Shown here: one piece after another, positions 62,369-64,000 of the stretch | Layout of the letters: each line of letters opens with the position of its first letter | How positions within the stretch are numbered: position 1 is the stretch's first letter | Source of the DNA: Megalopta genalis | Lineage: Eukaryota; Arthropoda; Insecta; Hymenoptera; Halictidae | Length of the DNA stretch: 64,000 bases | Assembly (NCBI RefSeq): GCF_051020955.1 | Contig: NW_027477092.1 | Coordinates: 35,788 to 99,787 of the forward strand | Direction: 5' to 3' | Program-made: the position numbers and the translations under genes | The notes under the pieces: model-generated | Database searches by the model: none | What the model was told of the DNA's origin: nothing | The model's input: only the letters and a program-made list of their open reading frames with translations

Positions 62369-64000
62369 TTAGCTTCAAATCAATTCGAAGTACAATGCTT
62401 AGATTCAAATCCATGCGAAACAAATGATTTAGCTTCAAATGAATGCGAAGTAGAAGGCTTAGCTTCAAATTCATGCAAACAAATGGTTTAGCTACAAATG
62501 CTTGTGATATACATTATTTAGCTACAACTGCATGCGAAACAAACGAGTTAGCTTCAAATCAATGCGATGTAGAAAGTTAAGCTTCAAATCCATGCGATAC
62601 ACAAGATTTAGCTTCAAATCAATGCGATGTAGTAGGTCCAGCTTCAAATCCATGCGACACATATGATTTAGCTTCAAATACTTGCGATATAAGTGATATA
62701 GCTTCAAAAGCTGTAGGAACAAACGAGTTAGTTTCAATTCCATGCGAGACACATGATTTAGCTTCAAATCAATGCGATGTAGAAGGTTTAGCTTCAAATT
62801 CAAGCGTAACACATGATTTAGCTTCAAATACTTGCGATATAAGTGATATAGCTTCGAATACAGGCGAAACGATCGAGTTAGCTTCAAATCCATGCGAAAC
62901 ACATGACTCAGCTGCAAATCAATTCAATGTAGAAGGTTTAGCTTCAAATCCATGAGAAACACATTATTTAGCTGCAAATCAGTGCGAAGTAGAAGGCTCG
63001 GGTTCAAATCAATGCAATTCAAATGGTTCATCTTCAAATACTTGTGAAAGACATGATTTAGCTTCAACTGCATGCGGTACACATGATTTAGCTTAAAATC
63101 AATGCGATGTAGAAGGTTTAGCTTCAAATCCATGCAAAACACGTGATTTATCTTCCAATTAATGCGAAGTAAAAGGCTTATCTTCAAATCCATGCGAATC
63201 AAATGGTTTAGCCACAAATCCTTGTGATATACGTTATTTAGATTTAACTGCATGTTAAACGAACGAGTTAGCTTCAATTCCATGCGAAACACATGATTTA
63301 GCTTCAAATCAACTCGAAGTACAAGGCTTAGATTCAAATCCATGCGAAACAAATGGTTTAGCTACAAATACTTGTGATATACGTAATTTAGATTTAACTG
63401 CATGCGCAACGAACGAGTTAGTTTCAAATCCATGCGGAACAAATGATTTATCTTCAAATCAATGCGAAGTAGAAAACGTAGCTTCAAATCCATGCGAAAC
63501 AAATGGTTTAGCTACAAATACTTGTGATATAGATTATTTAGCTACAACTGCATGCGAAACTAACGAGTTAGCTTCAAATCCATGCGAAACACACGATTTA
63601 TCATCAAATCAATGCGATGTGGAAGGTTTAGCTTCATACGAAACACATGATTTAGATTCAAATCAATTCGAAGGGCAAGGCTTAGATTCAAATCCATGCG
63701 AAACAAGTGATTTAGCTTCAAATGAATGCGAAGTAGAAGGCTTAGCTCAAAATCCATGCGAATCAAATGGTTTAGCTTCAAATACTTGTGATATACGTTA
63801 TTTTGATTTAACTGCATGCGCAACAAACGAATTAGCTTCAAATCCATGCGAAACACATGATGTAGCTGAAAATCAATGCGATGTAGAAGGTTTAGCTTCA
63901 AATCCATGCGAAACAAATGATATAGCTTCAAACACTTGCGATATAAGTGATATAGCTTCAAAAGCTGTAGGAACAAACGAGGTAGCTTCAATTCCGTTCG
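62369..64000. repeat. Family E, segment Y third copy, cut by the window end
   Basis: It follows the second Y copy directly, with no X between them, at an offset of 5,218 bp. It matches 57,151-58,790, with a ~15-bp deletion near 63,635 (GCTTCATACGAAAC) and a few substitutions. The array continues beyond the window. Confidence 0.88.

Larger units (their letters stand above)
1..64000. repeat. 30-bp megasatellite array spanning the whole window
   Basis: The whole window is a head-to-tail array of a ~30-bp monomer in one orientation. Printed 60 bases per line, the same two monomers line up for many lines and shift only where a 1-base indel occurs. The core AGCTTCAAAT is followed by a variable triplet (often CCA, CAA or ACT), then TGCGA, then a variable tail of about 9 bases and TTT or another triplet before the next core. 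Five monomer classes (P1, Q, P2, T, A) recur in a fixed cyclic order. Rare monomers are 29 or 31 bp. No non-repeat stretch of even 100 bp was found. I infer satellite DNA of a eukaryote; a decayed giant repeat-protein locus is the alternative. Confidence 0.97.

Noticed and set aside
224..63991. The many reverse-strand open frames of 60-260 codons as genes
   Set aside because: They are the complement of the same monomers. ATG occurs in most P monomers in that frame, so start-to-stop intervals appear by chance throughout. Ends fall at random monomer variants.
1..64000. CRISPR array (30-bp repeats)
   Set aside because: There are no unique spacers; the 30-bp units abut directly and vary gradually by class. 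No cas genes or leader are present.
1..64000. Pentapeptide-repeat protein (A-D/N-L-x-x) in the forward frame
   Set aside because: Alternate pentapeptides do centre on L and C (xDLAS, NPCET), but the small residue expected two places before the central one is not kept (H, E, N occur), and the frame shows no sign of protein selection.
1..64000. Ciliate-type code with TAA/TAG as glutamine making the forward frame continuous
   Set aside because: Stops also arise from TTA, TCA, GAA and TGC, TGA stops occur as well (for example CCATGAGAAACAC near 29,442), and 1-base indels would still break the frame.
1..64000. Telomeric repeats or a CENP-B box
   Set aside because: No short G-rich telomere-like units occur, and I see no match to the TTCG...CGGGA pattern of the CENP-B box in the monomers. 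A centromeric role is possible but not shown.
1..64000. Hairpin in Q monomers (CTTC and GAAG about 10 bases apart)
   Set aside because: The stem is only 4-5 bp with a 10-base loop, present only in the GCGAAGTAGAAGG subtype, and too weak to call a structured RNA or DNA element.

Overview
All 64,000 bases are one uninterrupted tandem array of a ~30-bp monomer, about 2,130 copies. The array enters at base 1 and leaves at base 64,000, so its true ends are outside the window. I see no unique-sequence island, ordinary gene, rRNA, tRNA, transposon open frame, promoter or terminator. Consensus GC is about 37% (11 of 30 bases). This looks like eukaryotic megasatellite or heterochromatic DNA, for example (peri)centromeric, subtelomeric or interstitial. 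The sequence does not identify the species or even the kingdom.

Each monomer keeps a core AGCTTCAAAT and, 3 bases later, TGCGA, with a variable tail. Using the + strand reading as a label only, there are five monomer classes: P1 (NPCETHD), Q (NQCDVEG), P2 (NPCETNG, NPCETND or NPCDTYD), T (NTCDISD or NTCDIHY) and A (TACETNE or SKAGGTNE). They follow the cyclic order P1-Q-P2-T-A, a 150-bp five-monomer higher-order repeat (HOR). Extra P-Q dimers (60 bp) are inserted in many places. This cycle is the main structural finding.

Larger HORs are built on it. Positions 1-22,510 hold family A (~4.1-5.3 kb units). Positions 22,511-25,722 hold family B (871, 1,171 and 1,170 bp). Positions 25,723-30,017 are mixed. 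Positions 30,018-37,047 hold family D (3,515 bp x 2, followed by a partial third). Positions 37,680-38,220 are diverged monomers. Positions 38,221-40,960 are mixed. Positions 41,040-41,690 hold the cleanest five-monomer cycle. Positions 41,691-44,582 are A-like. Positions 44,583-47,882 are a 1,650-bp tandem duplication. Positions 47,883-49,652 carry small recent duplications. Positions 49,653-64,000 hold family E, in the order X-Y-X-Y-Y(partial), with X about 1.0-1.2 kb and Y about 5.2-5.3 kb.

Many long open frames exist only because 30 is divisible by 3, so any monomer frame without a stop stays open through the array. Three frames are open (one forward, two reverse). The longest is 410 codons. 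The forward frame has almost no ATG, is broken by stops of several origins and by 1-base indels, and the large HOR lengths are not multiples of 3. I therefore annotate the window as repeat DNA and list the longest open frames only as repeat-encoded frames that are probably not genes.
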